DNA of 48,769 nt from assembly GCA_003150175.1 (NCBI GenBank), contig QAKZ01000061.1, positions 1 to 48,769 on the forward strand, in the 5' to 3' direction. The stretch comes from Coriobacteriia bacterium. Its GTDB lineage: Bacteria > Actinomycetota > Coriobacteriia > Coriobacteriales > Atopobiaceae. The notes under the pieces are model-generated. The model worked only from the letters and a program-made list of their open reading frames with translations, was not told the origin of the DNA and made no database searches. Both the position numbers and the translations under genes were made by a program. Numbering within the stretch: the stretch's first letter is position 1; every line of letters begins with the position of its first letter. Shown piece by piece: positions 35,318-43,755 of this stretch.

Positions 35318-36031
35318 CTATATCGTGTAGTCGTAGCTGTAGGAGTCGCCGTTGTAGTACGTGGTGATGTATTCGTAGGGGACCCGCTCGCCATCGATGT
35401 CGGTGCAGGTGACGTGGCGTACGGCCAGTAGGGCGATGTCCTTGGCGCACAGCAGGTTTTGCTGCTCGGGGGTCGGGATGACGGCGCTTATGGACATGCG
35501 ACACAAGCCGGTGCTGATGCCGAGCGAGCGGACGTACTCGTAGAACGAGCCGTTGAGGCATTCCACGCTGATAGCGGGGATTACCGCCGCCGAGATGTAG
35601 GTGTCGCTGATTGCCACGGGGATGTCGTCGCCGGTGCGTAGGCGCACGAAGTGGTGAATGAGGTCGTCGTCGGAGAGCTCGAGCGCTTCTTGGGCCTTGG
35701 GATAAGCGGTGGCCGGGACCACCTCGTACGAGAGAAGTTTGGAGCCGGCCTTGAGGCCGATGGCCGCCATATCCTCTGTGAAGCTCGTGCCGGCGGAGAG
35801 GCTCTTGTCCACATGGTGGCGGCGCACGAAACTGCCGCGCCCGGGGACGCGCTCGATGTATCCGCTTGCGGAGAGGTTCGAGAGGGCCTTGTTGACCGTC
35901 ATGCGCGAGAACCCGAACTTCTCGCACAGCTCCTCCTCGGTGGGGATCTGGTCCCCGACCTTAAGCGTGCCGAGCTGGATCATCTGGCGGATGCTCTCCT
36001 CGACCTGCCGGTACTTAGGTTCTTTGGACAA
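35318..36031 (-). CDS. GntR-family (HutC/UTRA) transcriptional regulator
   Basis: The product, about 237 residues, has a winged helix at the N-terminus (KYRQVEESIRQMI; IPTEEELCEKFGFSRMTVNKAL; GYIERVPGRGSFV). A C-terminal UTRA ligand domain follows (TSFTEDMAAIGLKAG). UTRA regulators bind sugar phosphates or amino-sugar phosphates. It is divergent from the SIS/PTS operon and very likely controls it. The start is TTG at 36031, because GAGGAGGAG lies directly upstream in the right place; an ATG at 36061 has no ribosome binding site. The YitT gene follows by 50 bases. Confidence 0.87.
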   Translation of the reverse strand: MSKEPKYRQVEESIRQMIQLGTLKVGDQIPTEEELCEKFGFSRMTVNKALSNLSASGYIERVPGRGSFVRRHHVDKSLSAGTSFTEDMAAIGLKAGSKLLSYEVVPATAYPKAQEALELSDDDLIHHFVRLRTGDDIPVAISDTYISAAVIPAISVECLNGSFYEYVRSLGISTGLCRMSISAVIPTPEQQNLLCAKDIALLAVRHVTCTDIDGERVPYEYITTYYNGDSYSYDYTI

Positions 36032-36084
36032 GACGCTCCTCCTCGATGTGTTGCTTGGCATAAAGGTACACAATCGGCGATGAA

Positions 36085-36290
36085 ATATATAGACAAATCT
36101 GTAACAAATAAGAAAAAAAGTGCATTACACACCAAAAGAAAAGCAAGATGCAAAGCGTGATCGCTGGGTTCTCAGCTGTCGGTAGGCTTATATAGACCCG
36201 TTAACAACTGGTAAAATACCGTTTACCGACAGAATAATACCGCTCATCCGCTATTGCCATTACAAAGTAAGTCAATGTATATACAAATAC
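36085..36290. promoter_or_regulatory. AT-rich divergent control region with repeated GntR-type sites
   Basis: Three related sites occur between the GntR gene and the SIS gene: ATATATAGACAAAT at 36085, TTATATAGACCC at 36188 and TGTATATACAAATAC at 36276. The last is nearly palindromic and overlaps the likely promoter of the SIS operon. The 311-base region is far more AT-rich than its surroundings, and a GGTAAAATACCGTTTACC palindrome lies at 36210. No gene was seen here. Confidence 0.55.
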
Positions 36291-36342
36291 GTCAGGCACA
36301 GAAAACACGAGCCGAACTGTCAACCACCAAACGGGAGGTACC

Positions 36343-37449
36343 ATGATCACCAAGCTCGACGACCCCAGCATGTACGGCTACATCAAGGACACGGGTCACG
36401 CGCTGCGCAACGCCTACGAGGAGCGCGCCCTGTTCTGCGACCCCTTCGTCGACCTCATGACGAGCCACGACTTCAAGCGCGTTTATTTCGTGGGCTCCGG
36501 CACCAGCTACAACGCCTCTCTCTACATCTCCACGCTGTTCCAGCGCTACTGCAAGGTCGAGGCTTCCGCGGGCTTCCCGACCCGCTTTGACGAGAGCGAC
36601 ATCGCGACCTCCGGCGCTTATCGCCCCGATCAGGTCCTGGTCATCGGTGTCTCTCAGTCCGGCACCTCCGTCTCGACCATCGACGTCATGCGCCGCGCCC
36701 ACGAGGCGGGTTTCTACGCCCTCGCGCTCACCGACGTTATGGACAGCCCCGTGACCGAGTCCGTCGACTCCGCCATCCGCCTGCTCACCGGCAAGGAGGA
36801 GGTCCATGTCGAGACCCGCGGCTATCAGGTCAGCCTCTTCGAGGGCTATCTGCTGGCCATGTCCGCAGGCCACGCGCTCGGCACCATCGATGACGCGACC
36901 TTCGAGGCCCGTCTTGCCGATGCCCGTGCCCTCGCCGAGTCCTACGACCACCTCGTCGAGCAGGCGGACGCCTGGTACGACGAGAACGTCTTTGAGCTCA
37001 TGGCCCTTACCCGCGGCTATGTGTGCACCTACGGCATCAACGCCTGCACCGCCGAGGAGGCCGAGCTCAAGATGAACGAGACCTACCACAAGCCGGTTCG
37101 CGGCTACGAGCTCGAGGAGATGATCCACGGCCCGCACTACGCCCTCGACGAGAACAACTACTCCTTCTTTGTCGCTCCCGACGGCCCCGGCATCGAGCGC
37201 GTCCCGTCCTTCCTGAAGTGGTACGAGGACAACAAGATCACCGAGCACGTCTTTGTCGTGACCAATGGCGACCACAAGGGCGAGTTCGGCCCGAAGTCGA
37301 TCTGCTTCGAGGAGGCGATCCCCGACGAGCTCACCCCGCTGGCGATGGCCATCCCGTTCCAGATCATCTCCTGCCGCAACTGCATCAACGCAAAGATCGA
37401 CACGCGCTACCGCCCGGCAAACCGCACCTCGTTCGCCCACCTCGACTAA
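36343..37449 (+). CDS. SIS-domain sugar isomerase/deglycase (FrlB/GfrF/AgaS-like)
   Basis: This 368-residue protein has two SIS phosphosugar-binding domains. The first shows VGSGTSYNAS (50-59) and GVSQSGTS; the second has a conserved E-MIHGPHYAL stretch. It resembles the isomerase half of glucosamine-6-phosphate synthase without the glutaminase part. Such proteins next to a mannose-family PTS usually deglycate fructoselysine- or glucoselysine-phosphate, or deaminate amino-sugar phosphates. GGGAGG precedes the ATG. It is the first gene of a four-gene operon divergent from the GntR regulator. Confidence 0.85.
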   Translation: MITKLDDPSMYGYIKDTGHALRNAYEERALFCDPFVDLMTSHDFKRVYFVGSGTSYNASLYISTLFQRYCKVEASAGFPTRFDESDIATSGAYRPDQVLVIGVSQSGTSVSTIDVMRRAHEAGFYALALTDVMDSPVTESVDSAIRLLTGKEEVHVETRGYQVSLFEGYLLAMSAGHALGTIDDATFEARLADARALAESYDHLVEQADAWYDENVFELMALTRGYVCTYGINACTAEEAELKMNETYHKPVRGYELEEMIHGPHYALDENNYSFFVAPDGPGIERVPSFLKWYEDNKITEHVFVVTNGDHKGEFGPKSICFEEAIPDELTPLAMAIPFQIISCRNCINAKIDTRYRPANRTSFAHLD

Positions 37450-37464
37450 GCAGGAGGCACTCGT

Positions 37465-38415
37465 ATGAGCCAGATCCTCGTCGCCACCCACTCCACCCTC
37501 GCGGAAGGTTTCGCGCAGGCCGTGAAGTTCTTCAAGGCGGACGCAGACAACGTCCATTTTCTCAACGGGTACGTCCGGAGCCAGGAGTTCGAGTGCGAGC
37601 TCCGCGAGCAGCTTGATGCGCTGCCCAAGGGCGAGCCTGTGGTGGTTTGCACCGACATCCCCGGCGGCTCCGTCAACCAGGTGGCCATGAAGCTGGCCGA
37701 CGAGTACGGGTTCATGCTGGTCAGCGGTGTGAACATGCCGTTTATGCTTGAGCTTGTCTTTAGCGACGACGCCACCTACGGCGCTCTGGCCGCGACGGTG
37801 GCCAACGCTCGCGAGCAGCTCATGCTGCCGCTGGCGCAGGACGTCAAGCCCGAGGCGCCGGCGGCCAAGGCCCCTGCTGCGGCGTCCGCGAAGTCTGGCA
37901 AGGGCAAGCCGTCGATCGTGCTCGTCCGCGCCGACGACCGCCTGATTCACGGCCTGGTCGCCGTGGCCTGGACTTCTCACCTGGCCCCGGAGACCATTCT
38001 CGTCGCCAATGACGCTGCTGCTGCAGACGACTTCAAGAAGAACGCCCTTAAACTGGCCAAGCCCGCGGGCGTGAAGCTCTTCATTAAGCCCGTCGAGAAG
38101 GCCGCCAAAGCTCTCAACAACCCCGTCAATGACGGCAAGAGGATTTTCGTCGTCACCCAGACCGTCGAGGACGCCGAGCGCTTGTACAGCTTGCTCGACG
38201 ACGCCCACAAGTTCAGCAAGCTCAACATCGGCACCGCCGGCGTAAACAAGAAGCCCGGCGAGAAGTACGTTGCCATCATTCCGCAGGTGTACACCACAGC
38301 CGAGGAGTTTGCCGCGGCAAAGAAACTGCACGACGCGGGCGTCAACGTCTTTGGTCAAGCCAACCCCACCCTCGAGAAGGCCGACTTCGCGGCCATCGAG
38401 CACGCTCTGAACTAA
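37465..38415 (+). CDS. PTS mannose-family EIIAB fusion
   Basis: The 316-residue cytosolic protein joins EIIA (about 1-130, phospho-His9 in VATHSTLAEG) to EIIB (about 150-316, phospho-His162 in RADDRLIHGLV). An Ala/Pro/Lys linker separates them. The EIIB loop has HGLV where HGQV is usual. AGGAGG-like AGCAGGAGG precedes the ATG. It passes phosphate from HPr to the sugar entering through the EIIC/EIID pair encoded next. Confidence 0.93.
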   Translation: MSQILVATHSTLAEGFAQAVKFFKADADNVHFLNGYVRSQEFECELREQLDALPKGEPVVVCTDIPGGSVNQVAMKLADEYGFMLVSGVNMPFMLELVFSDDATYGALAATVANAREQLMLPLAQDVKPEAPAAKAPAAASAKSGKGKPSIVLVRADDRLIHGLVAVAWTSHLAPETILVANDAAAADDFKKNALKLAKPAGVKLFIKPVEKAAKALNNPVNDGKRIFVVTQTVEDAERLYSLLDDAHKFSKLNIGTAGVNKKPGEKYVAIIPQVYTTAEEFAAAKKLHDAGVNVFGQANPTLEKADFAAIEHALN

Positions 38416-38505
38416 CGGGAGGCGGCCCGCGGGCATCGCGCTTCTTGCCCCGCGCCGCGCCTTCCTGCGGTTTTCAAACAAGGATAGAAGGAGAAAGGAA
38501 GCACT

Positions 38506-39303
38506 ATGCTGCAAGGATTCTTGGTTGCCCTTGTTTCGGCGCTGATCTACCTTGAGTCGCGCCTCGTCGGCCAGCACATGCTGGACCGTCCGATCATCAT
38601 CGGCCCTGTGGTCGGCCTCATCATGGGCGACCCCGTGACCGGTCTTGTGGTCGGCGGTCAGCTCGAGCTCGTGTGGATGGGCCTGAACGGCATCGGCACC
38701 ACCACGCCGCCGAACGTCGTCGTCGGCTCCGCCCTCGCCACGGCGCTCGCCATCAGCACCGGCGCCTCTTATGAGACCACGCTTGCCCTGGCCGTGCCCA
38801 TCGCCGTCGTCGCCCAGCTCTGCGACATCGCGGCCCCCATCGTGAACACGTTCTTTGCCCACCAGGCCGACCGCTTTGCCGACCAGGAGAACTACCGCGG
38901 CATCGACCTGTGCATCTGGGGCGGCGGCATCGTCTACTTCCTGTTTAAGTTCGTGCCCATTTTCCTGGGCTACGTCCTCGGCTCCGGTGTTATCACCAGC
39001 TTCGTCGACCAGATTCCGCCCGTCATCCAGGATGGCCTCAACCAGTCCGGCAACCTCCTCCCCGCGCTCGGCGTCGCCATGCTGATCCAGCTGACCTGGG
39101 ACAAGAAGTTCGGCGTGTTCCTGTTCCTCGGCTTTGCCCTTGCCGCGTTCCTTAACGTGAGCACCCTCGGTGCCGCGTTCTTCGGCGCCATCGCCGCGGT
39201 CATTTACTACATGCTCGGCGGCAAGCAGGCCCCTGCGGCGGCCCTTGCGACCCAGGGCGGCGCATCCGAGCCCATCGACGACGAAGATGATGAGGAGCTG
39301 TAA
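38506..39303 (+). CDS. PTS mannose-family EIIC permease subunit
   Basis: The 265-residue membrane protein begins with hydrophobic LQGFLVALVSALIY. The family blocks GPVVGLIMGDPVTGLVVGGQ and LVWMGLNGIGTTTPPN are present. It forms the membrane channel with EIID. The C-terminal tail is acidic. The stop is two bases from the EIID start, so the subunits are translationally coupled. GGAGAAAGGA provides the ribosome binding site. Confidence 0.93.
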   Translation: MLQGFLVALVSALIYLESRLVGQHMLDRPIIIGPVVGLIMGDPVTGLVVGGQLELVWMGLNGIGTTTPPNVVVGSALATALAISTGASYETTLALAVPIAVVAQLCDIAAPIVNTFFAHQADRFADQENYRGIDLCIWGGGIVYFLFKFVPIFLGYVLGSGVITSFVDQIPPVIQDGLNQSGNLLPALGVAMLIQLTWDKKFGVFLFLGFALAAFLNVSTLGAAFFGAIAAVIYYMLGGKQAPAAALATQGGASEPIDDEDDEEL

Positions 39304-39305
39304 CC

Positions 39306-40121
39306 ATGGCAGAAGAGAAGAAGCTTAGCGAGAAGACCCTGCGTCACGTCTTCAACCGCCACTACCAGCTCCTTGGTTGCTTCAACTACGAGCGCCAGAT
39401 GTCCACCGGCTATGCCTACACGATGATGCCGGCGCTGAAGGAGCTCTACAAGGACGACCCGGAGGGTCTGAAGGAGGCCGTCAAGCGCCACCTCGAGTTC
39501 TATAACTGTGCGACCTCCACGAGCCCGTTCCTCATCGGCCTCACCTGCGCCATGGAGGAGCAGAACGCCTCCGAGCCGGAGGAGTACGACGCCGGCTCCA
39601 TCACCTCCGTTAAGGCTGCCCTCATGGGCCCGCTCGCCGGCATCGGCGACTCGTTCTTCTGGGGCACGTTCCGTGTTATCGGCGCGGGCATCGGCGCTCC
39701 CCTGGCTGTTGCCGGAAACGTCCTGGGCCCCATTATCTACGCCCTCATCAACGTGATTCCGTCCGAGGTCGTGCGCCGCGTGGGCTTCAAGATCGGCTAT
39801 GACGGCGGCTCGAAGTTCCTCGATCGCATCTCCAACGACGGAACCCTCCAGAAGGTGACCGAGGCCGCGCGCATCATGGGTCTCATGGTCATCGGTGCCA
39901 TGATTCCCTCGATGGTTACCCTGACCCTGAGCGCAACCGTCGACATCAACGGTGCGCAGGTCGTCCTGCAGGAGATCATCGACCAGATCTGCCCGTTCAT
40001 CCTGCCCCTCGGCCTCGTGGGCGGCTGCTACAGCCTGCTCAAGAAGGGTAAGTCCGGCACGGCCGTCATGTTCGGCCTGCTGATCTTGGGCATTGTCCTC
40101 GTTGCTCTCGGCCTGGTGTAA
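39306..40121 (+). CDS. PTS mannose-family EIID subunit
   Basis: The 271-residue partner of EIIC has the family's N-terminal LSEKTLRHVFNRHYQLLGCFNYERQ. FNCATSTSPFLIG-like and GPLAGIGDSFFWGT blocks follow, then C-terminal membrane helices. It starts two bases after EIIC. The transcript ends at the terminator at 40153. Confidence 0.93.
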   Translation: MAEEKKLSEKTLRHVFNRHYQLLGCFNYERQMSTGYAYTMMPALKELYKDDPEGLKEAVKRHLEFYNCATSTSPFLIGLTCAMEEQNASEPEEYDAGSITSVKAALMGPLAGIGDSFFWGTFRVIGAGIGAPLAVAGNVLGPIIYALINVIPSEVVRRVGFKIGYDGGSKFLDRISNDGTLQKVTEAARIMGLMVIGAMIPSMVTLTLSATVDINGAQVVLQEIIDQICPFILPLGLVGGCYSLLKKGKSGTAVMFGLLILGIVLVALGLV

Positions 40122-40152
40122 GGCCGCCTGAACCAGCCTTCCTCCTTTTTTG

Positions 40153-40185
40153 ATCGCCCGGCCTCTCCTGGCCGGGCGATTTTTT
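40153..40185 (+). terminator. Terminator after the mannose-family PTS operon
   Basis: ATCGCCCGGCC and GGCCGGGCGAT pair perfectly around TCTCCT and are followed by TTTTT. It is the counterpart of the mfd terminator. Confidence 0.92.
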
Positions 40186-40190
40186 CGCGC

Positions 40191-40414
40191 GTGCGCCGAA
40201 ATGCCGTCGGGGCTACGCCGGGCCACCCCCGTGCGCCGAAGGCGGCTCCGGGCTACGTGTTTTGGCGTCCGGGGCCGCGTAACCCATTGCGGACGGAGGG
40301 TCCAACTGGGCTTTTGTGCCGAACGGGTTCTCGCGGGTTGCAAAAGCACGTAGCCCGCAGAGCGCTTCGGCGCAGGCGCGGTCGGAGACGTGGCCCTCGG
40401 GCGGTTTCGGTGCA
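40191..40414. repeat. 225-bp imperfect palindromic element, copy 2
   Basis: This copy has the same terminal inverted repeats (GTGCGCCGAAA, TTTCGGTGCA) as copy 1. The inner arms CGCCGAAGGCGGCTCCGGGC and the complement region ending TTCGGCGCAG are also shared. The central core GCTACGTGTTTTGGCGTCC is identical in both copies, and the arms stay paired though bases differ between copies. It occupies the 369-base gap between the EIID gene and mazG, apart from the terminator and the mazG promoter region. Confidence 0.85.
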
Positions 40415-40490
40415 TAAGCGCCTCTCTCGGGCAGTTCGCTTTTGGCCTTCGGGATACAATGGCGGAGGAAAACCGCGGAAAGGGGGGCAA

Positions 40491-41456
40491 ATGGAGTTCG
40501 TGCCGGGTAAGTTCAACCAGCCGGAGTGCCGCGTGGCCGACGGCAGGGCGCTGTCGGACCTCGTGGACGAGCAGAACGTGGAGCGCGCCGGCGCGCCCGC
40601 CGACCATCCGGAGCTCGACCGCCTGATCCGTACCATCTGGCGCTTGCGCCAGCCCGATGGCTGCCCCTGGGACCGCGAGCAGACCCACGCCTCAATAACG
40701 AAGAACATGGTCGAGGAGGCATACGAGGCGGTCGACGCCATCGATGCCCATGACGAGGCCCATCTGTGCGAGGAGCTCGGCGATGTCCTCGAGCAGGTCG
40801 TCCTTCACGCGCAGATCGCCGCGGACGCCGGCGAGTTCGACATCGACGACGTCGCCCGCGGCCTCAACGAAAAGCTCGTCCGCCGCCACCCCCATGTGTT
40901 CGGTGATCTTGCCGCGTCCGTGGACGGCGCGGTCCCTGCCGGCTACGATGAGGCCCGGCCCGATGGGACGGCGCCCGACGCACCGGCGGTCCTCGACATC
41001 TGGGACGATGTCAAGCGCCTGGAGCGGGAAGCCAGGGGCGAGCTCTCCGGTGCGGAGGCGGGGCTGCTCGATTCCGTTCCGGCGAGCCTTCCCGCCCTCA
41101 TGCAGGCGCAGAAGATCTCCAAGCGTGCGGCCAAGGCCGGTTTCGAGTGGGAGACCACGGCCGACGTCTGGGATAAGGTCGCCGAGGAGCGGGCGGAGTT
41201 CGAGGCCGAGGAGCCAGGTTCCGACGCGGCGGCCCTTGAGTTCGGCGATCTGCTGTTCGCGCTGGTCAACGTCGCGCGCAAAGAGGGCATCGACGCCGAG
41301 GAGGCCCTTGCGGCGTCCAACCGGAAGTTCCGCCGCCGCTGGGCGCGCATCGAGGAAGCCGCCCGCGCCGAGGGAAGCTCCGTCGAAGAGCTGGGCACAG
41401 CTGAGCTGAACGACCTTTGGGAGCGTGCGAAGGCTGAGGAGAAGGCGTCGCGCTAG
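40491..41456 (+). CDS. mazG: Nucleoside triphosphate pyrophosphohydrolase MazG
   Basis: MazG hydrolyses NTPs to NMP and pyrophosphate, cleaning aberrant nucleotides. The 321-residue protein has the all-alpha fold duplicated. The first domain carries EEAYE (75-79) and EELGD (94-98), the Mg-binding acidic pairs; the second has EERAEFEAEE and EFGDLL. A ~40-residue N-terminal extension precedes the usual DRLIRTIWRLR start. GAAAGGGGGG sits upstream of the ATG, and TACAAT at 40454 is a likely -10. Confidence 0.92.
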   Translation: MEFVPGKFNQPECRVADGRALSDLVDEQNVERAGAPADHPELDRLIRTIWRLRQPDGCPWDREQTHASITKNMVEEAYEAVDAIDAHDEAHLCEELGDVLEQVVLHAQIAADAGEFDIDDVARGLNEKLVRRHPHVFGDLAASVDGAVPAGYDEARPDGTAPDAPAVLDIWDDVKRLEREARGELSGAEAGLLDSVPASLPALMQAQKISKRAAKAGFEWETTADVWDKVAEERAEFEAEEPGSDAAALEFGDLLFALVNVARKEGIDAEEALAASNRKFRRRWARIEEAARAEGSSVEELGTAELNDLWERAKAEEKASR

Positions 41457-41551
41457 CGGCCCGCGCGTTGGTCCTCTGGTATAACTGATTCACAAACCGG
41501 CTTGGCCGCCCGCGTGCGACCGAGCAAATACACCTAAATCGAAGCGACGGC

Positions 41552-42382
41552 ATGAGCGAAACCACGGACAATTACTCGAACGGCAGGCACGCGCGCCTCT
41601 CGGGCGCCGAGGCCAGGGCCGCGGCGGACGCCGCCCGCGCGGCGCGAGAGGGCTCGCACTTCACGAGCGCGCCCGCGCAGCCTGAGCAGGGATTCTCTTA
41701 TGGTGACGCTGTCCGTGGCGCAGCGGCCGCTGGGACTGCGGACATCGCCGGGAACGCCTGGGCCGTCGGCACCGGGGGAGTTCCCGGTGACTCCGGGACC
41801 GTCGCGGACGCCGGCTTCGCGGACGCCGCCGCGCCCCGTCGCCCGCGCTCGTCTCGCCTGGACGACCGCGGGACGCAGCGCGCCAACCGCCGCCGAGACG
41901 CCCGCGTCGCCCCGGACCGCGCCGCCGACGGCCGCCCCGCCGAGCCGCGCCGCGAGGCGGCGTCGCTCCCGACCATCGACGTCAACGGCGCGCTTTCGGC
42001 TATCGGTAACTTCGTGGTGCATTTCCGCGTGGCGCTCCTGATCGCCGCGCTCGTTCTCGGAGTGCTCATGGCCATGTATGGCCCTGTGCAGACGTATTAC
42101 CGCGCTTGGCGCGCCGGTCAGGACCTGCAGGCACAGCTCGATGAGCTCAACGCCAGCAACGAGCAGTACAAAGACGACATTCAGGCCCTCCAGACCCGCG
42201 AGGGGATCGAGGACGAGGCGCGCCGTCGCGGCTACGTCACGAACGGCGAGACCAAGGTCGTCGTGGACGGGCTCAACGACGGGTCGGACGACTCGTCTCA
42301 GAGCTCTGACGGCGACCAACAGGCCCAAAAGCCCTGGTACATCGAGCTCGGGGACAAGGTCTTCCATTACATCGGCAACTGA
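41552..42382 (+). CDS. DivIC/FtsB-like septum formation initiator protein
   Basis: The 276-residue protein has a long disordered N-terminal region rich in Ala, Arg and Gly. A single membrane helix at about 160-180 is followed by a short coiled coil (DLQAQLDELNASNEQYKDDIQAL) and the family's end motif (EDEARRRGYVTNGE). DivIC/FtsB proteins join FtsL and FtsQ/DivIB at the division septum. The cytosolic N-terminus of about 150 residues is much longer than in model bacteria. It lies between mazG and a Ppx/GppA gene, a common actinobacterial order. Confidence 0.82.
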   Translation: MSETTDNYSNGRHARLSGAEARAAADAARAAREGSHFTSAPAQPEQGFSYGDAVRGAAAAGTADIAGNAWAVGTGGVPGDSGTVADAGFADAAAPRRPRSSRLDDRGTQRANRRRDARVAPDRAADGRPAEPRREAASLPTIDVNGALSAIGNFVVHFRVALLIAALVLGVLMAMYGPVQTYYRAWRAGQDLQAQLDELNASNEQYKDDIQALQTREGIEDEARRRGYVTNGETKVVVDGLNDGSDDSSQSSDGDQQAQKPWYIELGDKVFHYIGN

Positions 42383-42469
42383 CGCGCAATTGCGGCGGGT
42401 GTCCGGCGTCGGCTCAAGCCGAGCTGCGGGAGCCCGCCCTAATTGCGAACCTGCAAGAAAGGACACGAC

Positions 42470-43513
42470 ATGAGGCGCGTTGCGTGCATCGACATCGGGA
42501 CGGTGACGGCGCGTCTGGCCGTTGCCGACGTGGAGGGCGGCCGCGTGCAGCGGCTCGCGAAGACGTCCAACATTTGCAACCTGGGCCAAGGGGTCGACCG
42601 GACGCGTCGGCTCGATCCGGAGGCGATGGGCCGCGTCGTCGCGTGCTGCCGCGAGTACGTGGCGAGCGCCGTCGCAGCGGGCGCCGAGGCCGTGTGCTGC
42701 ACGATGACGTCGGCGGCGCGCGACGCGCAGAACTCCGCCGATCTTGTGGGCGCATTGAGGAGCCTCGGCCTGGAGCCGGAGGTCATCCCCGGAGAGGTCG
42801 AGGGCGCGCTGACCTTCCTCGGCGTGGCGCAGGACTTCGGCGGGCGGCGCATCCTCGTGGCGGACAACGGCGGCGGGTCGACCGAGCTCGCGTGCGGAGT
42901 TCTTGCCGACGGCGTGCTTGACCTGCAATTCGTTTGCTCGACGAACGTTGGGTGCAGAAGGATTACCGATAAGTTCCTGAGCGGCGCTGCTGCTGACGGC
43001 GGCACGGCCACTGGTGCGGCTGCCGGCGCGGGCTTGCCGTCCGCGGAGGACCTCGCGGCGGCGCACAGGTTCGCGGCGGGCCTCTTTGCGCCGGAGGCCG
43101 CGAAGATCGCGCCCCTTGTGCCCGAGGCACTCGTGGTCTGCGGCGGCACGGTGACCACGCTTGTGGCCGTCGACCTCGCGCTCGAGCCGTACGACTCGAG
43201 CCGCGTTCACCTGGCGAGGCTCACTGCCGCGAAGGTCGCCGAGCTCGAGGCGTCCCTTGCGGCAAAGACGGTCGAGCAGCGCGCCGCCATGCCGGGTATC
43301 CAGCCCAAGCGCGCGCCCGTGATCCTGGGCGGGGCCGTGGCGATCGGCGAGCTCATGGCTCAGATCGGCTTCGGCGAGCTTACGGTGAGCGAGTCGGATC
43401 TGCTGTTCGGCCTTTCGCTCACGGCGGCGACCGCGCTGCCGGGCGAGGAGGGCACGAACTCGCCCGTCGGCTGGAAGCCGACCATGCGCCCGTTGCCGCG
43501 CTATAGCGGTTAG
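42470..43513 (+). CDS. Ppx/GppA-family phosphatase
   Basis: The 347-residue ASKHA-fold enzyme starts CIDIGTVTARLAVAD and carries the phosphate-binding DNGGGSTEL at 132-140. Members degrade polyphosphate or pppGpp; the short form here lacks the C-terminal HD-like domain, so exopolyphosphatase or pppGpp phosphatase activity cannot be told apart. AAGAAAGGA precedes the ATG at 42470, a better start than the in-frame codon 27 bases earlier. The product has a small Ala/Gly-rich insertion near residue 175. Confidence 0.88.
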   Translation: MRRVACIDIGTVTARLAVADVEGGRVQRLAKTSNICNLGQGVDRTRRLDPEAMGRVVACCREYVASAVAAGAEAVCCTMTSAARDAQNSADLVGALRSLGLEPEVIPGEVEGALTFLGVAQDFGGRRILVADNGGGSTELACGVLADGVLDLQFVCSTNVGCRRITDKFLSGAAADGGTATGAAAGAGLPSAEDLAAAHRFAAGLFAPEAAKIAPLVPEALVVCGGTVTTLVAVDLALEPYDSSRVHLARLTAAKVAELEASLAAKTVEQRAAMPGIQPKRAPVILGGAVAIGELMAQIGFGELTVSESDLLFGLSLTAATALPGEEGTNSPVGWKPTMRPLPRYSG

Positions 43514-43591
43514 CAGAGCGGCGTCGTCGCCCGCTCGCGCGGGCTCAAAGTCGGCTAGACTATACGGACGCGCTTCGGCGCCGGCGCTCAT

Positions 43592-43676
43592 GGGGGCGTG
43601 GCGGAATTGGCATACGCAGCGGCCTTAAAAGCCGCGGCCGAAAGGATTGTGGGTTCGAGTCCCACCGCCCCTACCA
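43592..43676 (+). tRNA. tRNA-Leu (anticodon TAA)
   Basis: GGGGGCG and CGCCCCT pair as the acceptor. The anticodon loop CTTAAAA gives TAA, and a long variable arm is present as in all tRNA-Leu. GTTCGAGTC marks the T arm. CCA is encoded at the end. A TATACG/TAGACT stretch at 43555-43566 may be the -10. Confidence 0.95.
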
Positions 43677-43755
43677 GTTTGCCTAGGCGTAGCTTTGTGT
43701 TTGGCGCCCAATGATATCCTTTGCTTAATATGCTTTGATATCTGATGGAGGCGTT

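Noticed and set aside
40191..40490. N-terminal extension of MazG through the repeat element
   Set aside because: It translates the palindromic repeat; a terminator, a -10 box and a good ribosome binding site place the start at 40491.
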